64,000 nucleotides of DNA. Source: DATLGB01 sp038232275 (GTDB lineage: Bacteria > Actinomycetota > Thermoleophilia > Solirubrobacterales > Solirubrobacteraceae). Location: contig JBBSIC010000012.1 in the NCBI GenBank assembly GCA_038232275.1, positions 1 through 64,000 of the forward strand. The letters run 5' to 3'. Position numbers and translations under genes: made by a program. Of the stretch, positions 17,258-25,815 are shown piece by piece (the first letter of the stretch is position 1; each line of letters opens with the position of its first letter). The notes beneath the pieces are model-generated. The model had not been told where the DNA came from. It was given only the letters and a program-made list of their open reading frames with translations, and did not search any database.

Positions 17258-18109
17258 TCACAGCTCCCGGACGTCGGCCCCGTGCTCCTCGAAGGGGACG
17301 CGCATGGCCTCGGCCCAGCCCTCGCAGCGCTCGCGCAGGGCCGCGACGACGCCGCCCGTCGTCTCGTAGGTCGTCCAGACGAGGACGACCGGCCCCGCGC
17401 CGGAGATGGTGGCGCCCAGGGCGCCGAGGTCGTGCGCAGCGTCGAGCAGCGCGGCGGACTGCGGGTACAGGTGTGCGCGGTAGGGCTGATGGAGACGGTC
17501 GCCGAGCCCGCGGGCGACCAGCGACAGATCGCCGCGCTGAAGGCCGAGCACCAGCTGGGCCGTGCGGCCCACGTTGGCGACGGCATCGGCCAGCGGCACC
17601 GCCGCCGGGAGGATCGCCCGCGCCGCGCGCGTGCGCACGGACGTCGGCGGGACGACGAGGACGGCCTCGAGGCCGACCGGGACGCCGAGGCGGGTGACCT
17701 CCCCGTCGACGCACGCGACGAAGCCGCCGTGCAGCGCCGCCGCGACGTTGTCCGGGTGCCCCTCGAGCTCCGTCGCCAGCGCGAGCACGTCGGCGTCGAG
17801 CTCGAACATCGAGTCGGCGGCGAGCAGCCCGGCCACGTAGGCGGCGGCGCTCGTGCCCAGCCCGCCGGCGAGCGGCACGTCGGAGGTGATCCGGAACTCG
17901 AAGGCGCCGGGGTCGGCGAGCCTGGCGAAGCCGCGCACGCACAGGTTGCGACGGTCGCGGGCGATGCGCAGGTCCGTGCGCACCCCGAAGCGACCCGTCT
18001 CCACGACCTCGACCTCGACGTGCAGCGCGAGCGCCGCGGCGAGCACGTCGAAGCCCGGTCCGAGGTTGGCCGAGGAGGCCGGCACGCGGACGAGCCGCCG
18101 CCGGTTCAT
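17258..18109 (-). CDS. thrB: homoserine kinase
   Basis: A 283-residue GHMP kinase that phosphorylates homoserine for threonine synthesis in the cytoplasm. Recognisable motifs are VRVPASSANLGPGFD at the start, the ATP loop PLAGGLGTSAAA near residues 80-91, and GATISGAGPVVLVW near the C-terminus. It is the last gene of lysA-hom-GNAT-thrC-thrB and overlaps thrC by 4 bp (ATGA). Confidence 0.95.
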   Translation of the reverse strand: MNRRRLVRVPASSANLGPGFDVLAAALALHVEVEVVETGRFGVRTDLRIARDRRNLCVRGFARLADPGAFEFRITSDVPLAGGLGTSAAAYVAGLLAADSMFELDADVLALATELEGHPDNVAAALHGGFVACVDGEVTRLGVPVGLEAVLVVPPTSVRTRAARAILPAAVPLADAVANVGRTAQLVLGLQRGDLSLVARGLGDRLHQPYRAHLYPQSAALLDAAHDLGALGATISGAGPVVLVWTTYETTGGVVAALRERCEGWAEAMRVPFEEHGADVREL

Positions 18110-19119
18110 GAGCCGAACAGCACGCGCTCTACCGAGGCCGTCGACGCGTCGGAGGCCACGACGGCGCCGGCCTGCGACAGGGCCGTCTGCGGGTCCTTCA
18201 GGCCGTGGCCGGTCAAAACGCAGACGATCTTCTGGGCGCCGTCGGCCCCGTGGGCGAGCAGGCCGGCGACCCCGGAGGCGGAGGCGGGCTCGCAGAAGAC
18301 GCCCTCGTTGGCCGCGAGGAAGCGGTAGGCGTCGAGGATCTGCTCGTCGGTGACGGCGCGGATGTCGCCGTGCGACGCGCTCATCGCGCCCATCGCCTCC
18401 TCCCAGCGAGCGGGGTTGCCGATCCGGATCGCGCTCGCGATCGTCTCCGGGTTCTCGACGGGCCTGCCGAGCACGAGCGGCGCGGCGCCGGCCGCCTGCC
18501 AGCCGAGCATGCGGGGACGGCGCGAACCGGACTCGAGAAAGCCCGTCCAGTAGGCGGTGATGTTGCCCGCGTTGCCGACCGGGATCGAGAGCGCGTCGAT
18601 CGCCCCGATCTGCTCCACGATCTCGAAGGCGGCGGTCTTCTGCCCCTCCAGCCGGAACGGGTTGACCGAGTTCACGAGGCCGATCGGGTGATGCTCAGCG
18701 AGCTCGCGGACGATCGTCAGGGCCTGGTCGAAGTTGCCCTGCAGCGCGATCACCTGCGCGCCGTGCATCAGCGCCTGGGCGAGCTTGCCGGTCGCGATCT
18801 TGCCTTCGGGGACGATCACCGCGCCGGTCAGCCCGCCCTTCGCGGCGTAGGCGGCCGCGCTCGCCGCGGTGTTGCCGGTCGAGGCGCAGATGATCGCCTG
18901 GGCGCCGTCGCGGACGGCGGCCGAGACTGCGCAGGTCATCCCGCGGTCCTTGAAGGAGCCCGTCGGGTTCAGGCCCTCGAGCTTGAGCCACACCTCGGCG
19001 CCGACGCGCTCGGAGACGCGCTCGGCGAGCACGAGCGGCGTCGAGCCCTCGCCGAGCGTGACGACCGGGTCCCCGGGCGCGAACGGCAACCGGTCGCCGA
19101 AGCGCTCGATCAGACCCAC
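18106..19119 (-). CDS. thrC: threonine synthase
   Basis: A 337-residue PLP enzyme converting O-phosphohomoserine to threonine. The PLP lysine is in GSFKDRGMTCAV and the phosphate-binding loop is SIPVGNAGNITAYW. It begins at a GTG that overlaps the end of the GNAT gene by 10 bp and its own stop overlaps thrB by 4 bp. The compact length fits the actinobacterial type lacking the long N-terminal extension. Confidence 0.95.
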   Translation of the reverse strand: MGLIERFGDRLPFAPGDPVVTLGEGSTPLVLAERVSERVGAEVWLKLEGLNPTGSFKDRGMTCAVSAAVRDGAQAIICASTGNTAASAAAYAAKGGLTGAVIVPEGKIATGKLAQALMHGAQVIALQGNFDQALTIVRELAEHHPIGLVNSVNPFRLEGQKTAAFEIVEQIGAIDALSIPVGNAGNITAYWTGFLESGSRRPRMLGWQAAGAAPLVLGRPVENPETIASAIRIGNPARWEEAMGAMSASHGDIRAVTDEQILDAYRFLAANEGVFCEPASASGVAGLLAHGADGAQKIVCVLTGHGLKDPQTALSQAGAVVASDASTASVERVLFGS

Positions 19120-19667
19120 GCCGGGTCCCCCGCGACCGCGCCGAAGACGACGTTGTCCATGCGCTCGCCCCGCTCGAGCGTGTAGGCCCGCAGCACCCCT
19201 TCGCGGACGAAGCCCGCGCGCTCGGCGAGCGCCTGCGTCGCCGCGTTGCCCGGCAGCGTGATCATCCCGACGCGCGCGAGGCCCAGGCCGGCGAAGGCCC
19301 AGCCGACCAGCAGCCCCAGCGCCTCGAGCGCCACCCCGCCGCGGCGCGCCCCCGGCACGACCATGAAGCCGCAGTCGGCGCGGGCGTGGCGCCAGACGAA
19401 CGTGTGCAGCAGCGCGAGCCCGAGGAAGCGGTCGTCGGCACGGTCGGCGATGGCCAGCCGAGCGACCTCGCCGGCCGCGCGGTCGCTCGCCTCGCGGCGG
19501 ATCATCCGGCGGACGTCGCGCGCCGTCGGATCGGTGTCGAAGCCGAGCATGATCGAGAGCTCCGGGTCGTCGGAGAAGGCCCGCACGTACGGGGCGGCGT
19601 CGGTGCTGCGCAGGTCGCGTAGCGCGACCCGTTCGCCCTCAAGCCGGCCGGGGCTCTCGATCCTCAG
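19110..19667 (-). CDS. GNAT-family N-acetyltransferase, apparent CTG start
   Basis: A RimJ/RimL-like acetyltransferase of about 185 residues. The domain starts with LEGERVALRDLRSTDAAPY and includes RRGGVALEALGLLVGWAF (acetyl-CoA loop region) and NAATQALAERAGFVREGVL. No ATG, GTG or TTG occurs between the hom stop and this conserved N-terminus. The first plausible initiator is the CTG at 19667, which overlaps the hom stop (CTGA) and follows GAGGAGGAG by about 7 bases. An ATC two codons later is another option. A downstream GTG would cut into the fold. Target unknown; its place inside the threonine operon is unusual. Confidence 0.8.
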   Translation of the reverse strand: MRIESPGRLEGERVALRDLRSTDAAPYVRAFSDDPELSIMLGFDTDPTARDVRRMIRREASDRAAGEVARLAIADRADDRFLGLALLHTFVWRHARADCGFMVVPGARRGGVALEALGLLVGWAFAGLGLARVGMITLPGNAATQALAERAGFVREGVLRAYTLERGERMDNVVFGAVAGDPAWV

Positions 19668-20887
19668 ACGAACTCCTCCTCGATGACCCGGATGGCGCGC
19701 GGCTCGGCGCGCATGAAGTCGAGCCGGCCGATCAGCCGCAGCGCCGCGAACAGCCGCGATTCGAGGATCGGGTGCACGGTCATCACGAGCCGTGCGTCGT
19801 CGCCGAGGCCGTGCTGGACGAGGGTCTTGATCGAGCAGCCCTGCAGCCCGAGCACCTCGGCGACCTGCGCGAGCACGCCCGGCCGGTCGGCGACCTCCAT
19901 CCGCACGTAGAACGCCGACACCACGTCCTCGACGATCGCCAGCGACTGCGTGGTCTCCGGCGTCGAGGCCGGCGGGATCATCGAGCTGATGACGTCGCCG
20001 AGCACGGCGGTCGCGGTCTGCGGGCCGCCGGCGCCGGGGCCCGACATCGTGATCTCCGTGATCGCCGGCGCCTCGATGGTCACGGCGTTGTAGGGCCCGT
20101 GGACCGACGCGAGCGGGTGGCCGGAGTACAGGTAGGCCGGATGGACGCGGACGGACAGGCCGCCCGCGACGCGCTCGGCCGTGCCGATCAGCTTGAGCCC
20201 GAGGCGCAGCTCGCGCGCGAAGGCCATGTCCCCCGCCGTGATGTGCTCGATGCCCTCGTAGGGGACGTCGTCGATCGAGACCGGGGTGTCGAATGCCAGC
20301 CGGGCGAGGATCGCCATCTTGGCGGCGGCGTCCCGTCCCGTGACGTCGTCGGTCGGATCGGCCTCGGCGAAGCCGAGCCGCTGCGCGTCGGCCAGCGCGT
20401 CCTCGTAGGACAGTCCCCTGTCCGCCATCTCGGAGAGGATGTAGTTGGTGGTCCCGTTGACGATTCCGTGCACGCGCTCGATGTGCGAGCCGGCCAGCGT
20501 CTCCTGCATCACGCGGATGACCGGCACGACGCCGGCGACGGCGCCCTCGAAGCGCAGCTGGACGCCGTGCTCGCGCGCGCTGGCCCACAGCTCCTCGCCG
20601 TGAGTGGCCAGCAGCTGCTTGTTGGCGGTGACGACGTGCCTGCCGGCGCGCATCGCCCGCAGCACGTACCCCCGCGCCGGCTCGAGGCCGCCCATCAGCT
20701 CGACGATCAGCTGGCAGCGCTCGAGGATCTCGTCGAAGTCCCCCTCCGTGCGGGTCAGCGTCCCGACGATCTCCGGGCGCGCGCCCGCGAGGTGGACGAC
20801 GTGGCCGGCGCGCTCGGCGAGCAGCTCGGCGAACGCGGCGCCGACCGTGCCGCGGCCGAGCAGGCCGATGGCGAAGACGTCAGGCAT
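19664..20887 (-). CDS. hom: homoserine dehydrogenase with ACT domain
   Basis: A 407-residue NAD(P)-dependent enzyme reducing aspartate semialdehyde to homoserine. The Rossmann loop GLLGRGTVGAAF opens the protein, the family motifs TANKQLLA and GIVNGTTNYIL follow, and residues ~330-400 form an ACT regulatory domain (RMEVADRPGVLAQVAEVLG), which usually binds threonine for feedback inhibition. It overlaps lysA by 8 bp upstream and the GNAT gene downstream. Confidence 0.95.
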   Translation of the reverse strand: MPDVFAIGLLGRGTVGAAFAELLAERAGHVVHLAGARPEIVGTLTRTEGDFDEILERCQLIVELMGGLEPARGYVLRAMRAGRHVVTANKQLLATHGEELWASAREHGVQLRFEGAVAGVVPVIRVMQETLAGSHIERVHGIVNGTTNYILSEMADRGLSYEDALADAQRLGFAEADPTDDVTGRDAAAKMAILARLAFDTPVSIDDVPYEGIEHITAGDMAFARELRLGLKLIGTAERVAGGLSVRVHPAYLYSGHPLASVHGPYNAVTIEAPAITEITMSGPGAGGPQTATAVLGDVISSMIPPASTPETTQSLAIVEDVVSAFYVRMEVADRPGVLAQVAEVLGLQGCSIKTLVQHGLGDDARLVMTVHPILESRLFAALRLIGRLDFMRAEPRAIRVIEEEFV

Positions 20888-22139
20888 CGCGGGCGGTCAG
20901 GTCGTCGTGGGTCTCGCGCCGGACGACGACGCGCGCCTCGCCGCCGGCGCAGAAGATCACCGGCGGGCGGGCGATCCCGTTGTAGTTGCTGGCCATCGCG
21001 TGGCCGTAGGCGCCGGTGACCGGGGTGACGAGCACGTCGCCGCGCCGCGGGTCCTTCAGCGCCGCGCGCGGGATGAGCACGTCGGAGGACTCGCCGTGCT
21101 TGCCGACGACGGCGTACGTCCTCCCATCCACCCCGCCGTCCCCAACGCGATCGGCGATCTCGGCCTCGTAGGCGGCGCCGTAGAGCATCGGGCGCAGGTT
21201 GTCGGACATGCCGCCGTCGACCGCGACGAAGCCGCGCTTGACGTCCTCGACGGAGTACAGCGTGACGCCGGCGCCGGCGACCAGCGCGCGGCCGGGCTCG
21301 AGCAGCAGTTCGATGTCGGACCCGAGCGCGTCGTGCGCGGCGCCGGCGACCGCGCGGACCCAGTCGGCCGCCTCGGGCGGCTCGTCGGCGCGGGTGTAGC
21401 CGACGGCCATGCCGCCGCCGAGGTCGTAGACGCCGAACTCCCCGAGGTCTGAGAGCGTCTGCGCCGCCGCGCGGAACGGGGTGCCGTCGAAGATCTGCGA
21501 GCCGAGGTGGAAGTGCAGCCCCACGATCTCCAGGCGGTCGTGGCCGGCCGCGATCAGCGCGGCCGCCTCGCTGGGCAGGTAGCCGAACTTCGAGCCGCTG
21601 TGCCCGGTCATGATCGACTCGTGCGTGTCGGCCTCGACGCCGGGGTTGACGCGGATCAGGCAGCGCTGCCGCGACCCCGCCGGCACGATCTCCTGCAGGC
21701 GCACGGGGTCGGCGCCGTCGATCACGATCAGCCCGACGCCGGCGGCGACGGCGGCCCGCAGCTCAGCCGCGGACTTGGCGTTGCCGTGCAGGACGATCCT
21801 CTCCGGGTCAAAGCCCGCCCGCAGCGCGAGGTGCAGCTCGCCGCCGGAGGCGCAGTCGACGCCGAGGCCCTCCGCGGCGAAGAGGCGCAGCGCGGCGCTG
21901 CACGGGAAGGCCTTGGACGCGTAGACGATCGCGCCGGGACCGCCGTGGGCGGCGGCCAGGGCGTCCTTGAAGGTCCGTGCGCGCTCGCGCAGGTCGTCCT
22001 CGGCCACCACGTAGGCGGGCGTCCCGAACTCGCGGGCGAGCGCCGCGGCGTCGCAGCCGCCCACGGACAGGCGGCCGGCCTCGACCGAGGAGTGCTGCGG
22101 GTACACGCTCGAGACCGTCGTCATGCGGCGGCGGATCAT
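20880..22139 (-). CDS. lysA: diaminopimelate decarboxylase with altered CESGD motif
   Basis: A 419-residue fold-III PLP decarboxylase, last step of lysine synthesis. PLP lysine is in IVYASKAFPC; HFHLGSQI, GGGMAVGY and EPGRALVAGAG are all present. The normally conserved CESGD active-site motif reads HGESSD here: the cysteine supplied to the partner subunit's active site is glycine and the next glycine is serine. The DNA reads clearly (cac ggc gag tcc tcc gac). Starts at 22139 or 22124 are both possible. First gene of the lysine/threonine operon, which supports a genuine LysA despite the change. Confidence 0.9.
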   Translation of the reverse strand: MIRRRMTTVSSVYPQHSSVEAGRLSVGGCDAAALAREFGTPAYVVAEDDLRERARTFKDALAAAHGGPGAIVYASKAFPCSAALRLFAAEGLGVDCASGGELHLALRAGFDPERIVLHGNAKSAAELRAAVAAGVGLIVIDGADPVRLQEIVPAGSRQRCLIRVNPGVEADTHESIMTGHSGSKFGYLPSEAAALIAAGHDRLEIVGLHFHLGSQIFDGTPFRAAAQTLSDLGEFGVYDLGGGMAVGYTRADEPPEAADWVRAVAGAAHDALGSDIELLLEPGRALVAGAGVTLYSVEDVKRGFVAVDGGMSDNLRPMLYGAAYEAEIADRVGDGGVDGRTYAVVGKHGESSDVLIPRAALKDPRRGDVLVTPVTGAYGHAMASNYNGIARPPVIFCAGGEARVVVRRETHDDLTARDA

Positions 22140-22245
22140 GTCACGTACGCGCCGCCTCCCCGCGCCCGCGCCGCCCGCCGAACGTGGATTTCACGGCGAC
22201 CTCGCCGAGTTCAGCCGCAGGCGGCTTCTGGGTCGCCCGGGGGAG

Positions 22246-22617
22246 CTATCGGGCGCTTGCTCGACGGTCGAGTCCGAAGATCAGCGTCAGGGCCGTTTCG
22301 ATCTCCTCCATCGCGACCGACTCGACGCTTCCGAGTCGCCGCACGAGCCGCGAGGGGACGACGGCTCTGACTGCTCTGCAGATGGCGCGACTCGGGCGAT
22401 CGATACCGGCGCTCGGTCCAAGCTCGACCCGAATGGCGGACGGGGCTTGCGAGCTCGACAGCGGGACGACGACGATCAAGTCCGCTGGGGCGCCGATGCT
22501 CAGCTCATCGACGGAGACGACGACCGCAGGCCGAGTCTTGCCCGGTTCGCCGGCGCGGGCCGCCCCCAGCGCGAGGAGCCAGGTCTCCCCGCGACGCGGA
22601 GCGTCAGTCGACGCCAT
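22246..22617 (-). CDS. second MazF/PemK-like toxin
   Basis: A 123-residue toxin-family protein. Family features are RRGETWLLALG near the start, GKTRPAVVVSVDEL, ADLIVVVPLSSS and CRAVRAVVPSRLVRRLG. The ATG at 22617 overlaps the upstream antitoxin gene by 14 bp, exactly as in the module near 5.9 kb. The open frame extends farther upstream, but those residues are an out-of-frame reading of the antitoxin. Family assignment is good; activity is untested. Confidence 0.82.
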   Translation of the reverse strand: MASTDAPRRGETWLLALGAARAGEPGKTRPAVVVSVDELSIGAPADLIVVVPLSSSQAPSAIRVELGPSAGIDRPSRAICRAVRAVVPSRLVRRLGSVESVAMEEIETALTLIFGLDRRASAR

Positions 22618-22840
22618 CCCCGAGGGTGGCCTCCCACTCTCGGACCTCGGCTCGCGCGTCGGGACTCTCCGCGTCGATGCGGTTAGCCTCGCGTTCCGAG
22701 CGCCACGCGGCCTCGCGGCGACGCTGGTCGGCGATGTCGGCAAGCAGCGCGGCCAGCGACATCCCGCAGGCGCGGGCCTGCTCGGCGAGGACGTCGCGCG
22801 TTTCGCGCGTCACTCGGATGGTGGCCGTCTGGGACGCCAT
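22604..22840 (-). CDS. antitoxin of second mazEF-like module
   Basis: A 78-residue ribbon-helix-helix-type antitoxin. ATIRVTRETRDVLAEQARAC followed by MSLAALLADIADQRRR fits the DNA-binding part, and the acidic C-terminal ~30 residues (EVREWEATLGDGVD) fit toxin binding. It is translationally coupled to the toxin through a 14-bp overlap. The ATG has TATCAT 13 bases upstream, possibly a -10 element of a short-leader transcript. Confidence 0.8.
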   Translation of the reverse strand: MASQTATIRVTRETRDVLAEQARACGMSLAALLADIADQRRREAAWRSEREANRIDAESPDARAEVREWEATLGDGVD

Positions 22841-22905
22841 TGTCGCTGGATGATAGCGCCTACATGCGGCGCCACGCTGGCGTCCTCGAGTGGCCGGCTC
22901 GAGCA

Positions 22906-23655
22906 TCAGGGCGGCGCTGGGTGTCCGACCCGGATGCGCACCAGCCACGCCGCGCCCGCCGCCGCCATCGCCACGGAGAACAGCTGCGCGACCGTGAGGC
23001 CGAGCGCCGCGTCCTGGTTGCGGCGGATGAACTCGACGAGGAAGCGCTCGATGCCTGCGAGCACGAGGTACAGCGCGAACAGGACGCCCGGACGGAAGCG
23101 ATCGCGCAGGCGCCAGAGCACGAGCGCGACGATGCCCATCGCCAGCGTCTCGTAGATCGGCGTCGGGTGCACGGTGTGCGTCGTGGGTATGACGCCGTGG
23201 GGATAGGCCATCGCCCACGGCCCGTCCCAGGCCGTGCCGTAGTCGCCGTCGCCCGAGACCTGGCAGCCGACGCGGCCGCCCGCGTAGCCGAGCGCGAGCG
23301 TGGGAGCGGCGAGGTCGGCCAGCCCGAGGTTCAGCATCCCCTTGCGCCAGGCCCACGCGAGGACGGCCGCGGCGCCGCCGAGCGCCCCGCCGTACCAGAC
23401 CAGGCCCGAGCCGCCGAAGACCGTGGCGAGGAAGTCCTTCTTGGCCTCGTCGATGTTGGTGACGACGTACCACAGCCGCGCGCCGACGAGGCCGCCCACC
23501 AGCGCGGCGAAGATGAGCTCGTAGGCCCAGTCGACCGGCTTGCCGAGCTCCTTCAGGCGGCGCGCGAGCAGCAGCCCGCAGAGCACGGAGCTCAGCCCGA
23601 AGGCCAACCCGAAGGTCTTGATCGAGATGCCGAGGACGTCGAGGCTGGGCTGCAT
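22906..23655 (-). CDS. lgt: prolipoprotein diacylglyceryl transferase
   Basis: A 249-residue membrane enzyme that transfers a diacylglyceryl group to the lipobox cysteine of prolipoproteins, the first step of lipoprotein maturation. Several hydrophobic segments alternate with the family signatures GARLWYVV, GGRVGCQVSGDGDYG and HPTPIYE. The ATG overlaps the stop of the upstream alcohol dehydrogenase by one base (TGATG), indicating co-translation. At least four predicted lipoproteins in this window would be its substrates. Confidence 0.93.
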   Translation of the reverse strand: MQPSLDVLGISIKTFGLAFGLSSVLCGLLLARRLKELGKPVDWAYELIFAALVGGLVGARLWYVVTNIDEAKKDFLATVFGGSGLVWYGGALGGAAAVLAWAWRKGMLNLGLADLAAPTLALGYAGGRVGCQVSGDGDYGTAWDGPWAMAYPHGVIPTTHTVHPTPIYETLAMGIVALVLWRLRDRFRPGVLFALYLVLAGIERFLVEFIRRNQDAALGLTVAQLFSVAMAAAGAAWLVRIRVGHPAPP

Positions 23656-24761
23656 CAGGCGAACGCGATGACCGAGCGGATGCCGTCCTGGCCGTGCATG
23701 AGGTCAAAGCCGCGGTTGACCTCGTCGAGGCTGAAGCGGTGGCTGACGAAGGGGGCGACGTCGATGTCCCCGTCAAGCGCGCGCTGAACGAGCTCAGGGA
23801 CCTGGTCGCGGCCCTTGACGCCGCCGAAGGACGAGCCCGCCACCCGCCGCCCCTGGATCAGCCAGCGGGGGATGATGTCGAGGGTCTCGCCCCTGCCGGC
23901 GACGCCCGCGACCGTGCACAGGCCCCAGCCCATGCGGGCGGACTCGACGGCCTGGGCCATGACCTCGACCAGGCCCGTCGCCTCGAAGGTGTAGTCGGCG
24001 CCGAAGCCGCCCGTCTCCTCCAGGACGCGCTGCACGGTGTCGGCGCCGCCGACCCACGTGTCGGTCGCGCCCTGGGCCGCGGCGAGCGCGAGGCGCCCCT
24101 CGGACAGATCGACGCAGATGATGCGCTCCGCGCCCTGCAGCCGCGCGCCGGCCACCGCGCCGAGGCCGACCAGGCCCGCGCCAAAGACGACGCACGTCGT
24201 GCCGGGCTGGACCTTCGCGGTGAACATCGCCGCGCCGAGCCCCGTCGACAGGCCGCAGGCGAACAGGGCCGCGTGCTCCGGCGGCGCGTCCGGGGAGACC
24301 TTCGCGAGCGCGATCTCGGGCATCACCGTCGCCTCCGCGAACGTCGAGGTCCCCATGAAGTGGCGCACCGGCTCGCCACCCCGGGAGAGGCGGGTCGTGC
24401 CGTCGGGCATGTGGCCCTGGTTCTGCTCGGCGCGGATGGCCAGGCACAGATTCGTCCTGTCGTCCGCGCAATGGACGCATTCCCTGCACTGCGGGCTGAA
24501 CAGCGTCACGACGTGATCGCCCACCGCCACCGAGGTGACGCCCTCGCCGATCGCCTCCACGACCCCCGCGCCCTCGTGGCCGAGGACCGCCGGCGCGTAG
24601 CCCGAGGGGTCGGCGCCGGACGCCGTGTACATGTCGGTGTGGCAGACGCCGCAGGCTGCCAGCCGCACCAGCGCCTCGCCCCGGGCGGGGCCGGCAAGGT
24701 CGACGTCGGTCACGTTCAGGGGCTGCCCGAACTCCTCCAGGACGGCGGCGCGGATCTTCAC
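23655..24761 (-). CDS. zinc-dependent alcohol dehydrogenase (class III-like)
   Basis: A 368-residue medium-chain dehydrogenase. Catalytic zinc ligands appear in CGVCHTD and GHEGAGVVE, the four structural-zinc cysteines in CRECVHCADDRTNLC, and the NAD-binding loop is GAGLVGLGAVAGA. The closest familiar group is class III/S-(hydroxymethyl)thiol dehydrogenases, suggesting formaldehyde or alcohol oxidation; the substrate is not certain. The GTG at 24761 opens at the conserved KIRAAVLEEFG. A palindromic site lies 30 bp upstream. Confidence 0.88.
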   Translation of the reverse strand: MKIRAAVLEEFGQPLNVTDVDLAGPARGEALVRLAACGVCHTDMYTASGADPSGYAPAVLGHEGAGVVEAIGEGVTSVAVGDHVVTLFSPQCRECVHCADDRTNLCLAIRAEQNQGHMPDGTTRLSRGGEPVRHFMGTSTFAEATVMPEIALAKVSPDAPPEHAALFACGLSTGLGAAMFTAKVQPGTTCVVFGAGLVGLGAVAGARLQGAERIICVDLSEGRLALAAAQGATDTWVGGADTVQRVLEETGGFGADYTFEATGLVEVMAQAVESARMGWGLCTVAGVAGRGETLDIIPRWLIQGRRVAGSSFGGVKGRDQVPELVQRALDGDIDVAPFVSHRFSLDEVNRGFDLMHGQDGIRSVIAFA

Positions 24762-24790
24762 CTGCCGGAGGGTACGGCTCCATCCCCTAG

Positions 24791-24807
24791 ACTTACAAAG
24801 CGTAAGT
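24791..24807. promoter_or_regulatory. palindromic operator between adh and htpX
   Basis: A perfect 6-bp inverted repeat ACTTAC-aaagc-GTAAGT lies in the 79-bp divergent spacer, 30 bp upstream of the alcohol dehydrogenase GTG and 34 bp upstream of the htpX ATG. It is AT-rich for this genome. It looks like a binding site for a dimeric repressor, but no adjacent regulator gene suggests which. Confidence 0.5.
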
Positions 24808-24840
24808 GCCTTCCTCCTCCCGTAGCCTGGACACCACACC

Positions 24841-25752
24841 ATGAGCAAGCTCTCCTCCTTCGGCCGCGACACGGGTCTTCAGATCCGCATGGCGACGACG
24901 ATGTTCCTGCTCGGGCTCGTCTACGTCATCTTCGTCGGCGCCTTGATCACGGCGGGTGTCGGCGTCGGCATCGTCGTCGTGATCGCCGGCGGCCTCGCGC
25001 TGCTTCAGCTGTTCGCCTCGGACAAGATGGCCCTGGCCGCCATGGGCGCCCGCGCGGTCACGCCCGCCGAGGCTCCCGAGTTCCACGCGATGATCGACCG
25101 CCTGTGCGTGCAGGCCGACCTGCCCAAGCCGCGCGTCGCCATCGCCAACACCCGCATGCCCAACGCGTTCGCCCTCGGCCGCTCGCCGAAGAACGCCACG
25201 GTCTGCGCGACCACCGGCATCATCGAGATGCTCTCCCCCGCCGAGCTCGAGGGCGTCATGGCCCACGAGCTCACCCACATCGCCAACCGCGACGTGATGG
25301 TCATGACCCTCGCGTCCTTCTTCGCGACTATCGCGTCCTACATCGTCCAGTTCGGGTTCCTCTTCGGCGGCGGCTACGGCGGCGGTGGCGACGGCGACGA
25401 CGAGGACGGCCTGTCCTTCATCGCCGTCTTCTTGATCTCGATCGCCGTCTACGTCGTGTCGTTCATGCTCATGCAGGCCCTCTCGCGCTACCGGGAGTTC
25501 GCCGCCGACCGCGGCTCGGCCATCATCACCGGCCGCCCGAGCGCGCTCGCCTCGGCGCTGATGAAGATCTCCAGCGGCATGCACCAGATCCCGCAGAAGG
25601 ACCTGCGCGCCACGTCGCAGCTCGCCGCCTTCTACATCTTCCCCCCGGGCGCGGGCAAGGCCATCGGCGGCCTCTTCTCCACCCACCCGCCGATGGAGAA
25701 GCGCATCGCGGCGCTCCAGCGCCTCGAGAGCCAGCTGCAGGCGGGCGTCTAG
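24841..25752 (+). CDS. htpX: membrane zinc metalloprotease HtpX
   Basis: A 303-residue M48-family protease that degrades damaged membrane proteins. Two N-terminal transmembrane segments (~18-60) precede the zinc site HELTH, with the third ligand in the YREFAADRGSA segment after two further hydrophobic stretches. A glycine/aspartate-rich cytoplasmic loop (FGGGYGGGGDGDDED) separates them. Full length for the family, with the start at the conserved MSKLSSFGRDTGL. It is followed by a hairpin that may terminate transcription. Confidence 0.95.
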   Translation: MSKLSSFGRDTGLQIRMATTMFLLGLVYVIFVGALITAGVGVGIVVVIAGGLALLQLFASDKMALAAMGARAVTPAEAPEFHAMIDRLCVQADLPKPRVAIANTRMPNAFALGRSPKNATVCATTGIIEMLSPAELEGVMAHELTHIANRDVMVMTLASFFATIASYIVQFGFLFGGGYGGGGDGDDEDGLSFIAVFLISIAVYVVSFMLMQALSRYREFAADRGSAIITGRPSALASALMKISSGMHQIPQKDLRATSQLAAFYIFPPGAGKAIGGLFSTHPPMEKRIAALQRLESQLQAGV

Positions 25753-25756
25753 GGCT

Positions 25757-25776
25757 CGGCGGCGGTTCGGCCGCCG
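25757..25776 (+). terminator. hairpin after htpX
   Basis: A perfect 7-bp stem CGGCGGC-ggttcg-GCCGCCG starts 5 bp after the htpX stop codon. There is no clear T-run, as is common for terminator-like hairpins in GC-rich genomes. Termination is inferred. Confidence 0.45.
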
Positions 25777-25815
25777 CGCAGTGCGAACTGAACAGCAGGC
25801 TGGTAAGGAAGGGAA

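Noticed and set aside
22140..22245. Possible lysine riboswitch ahead of lysA
   Set aside because: The 105-bp spacer shows none of the conserved L-box segments and is largely the 3' side of the second toxin gene.
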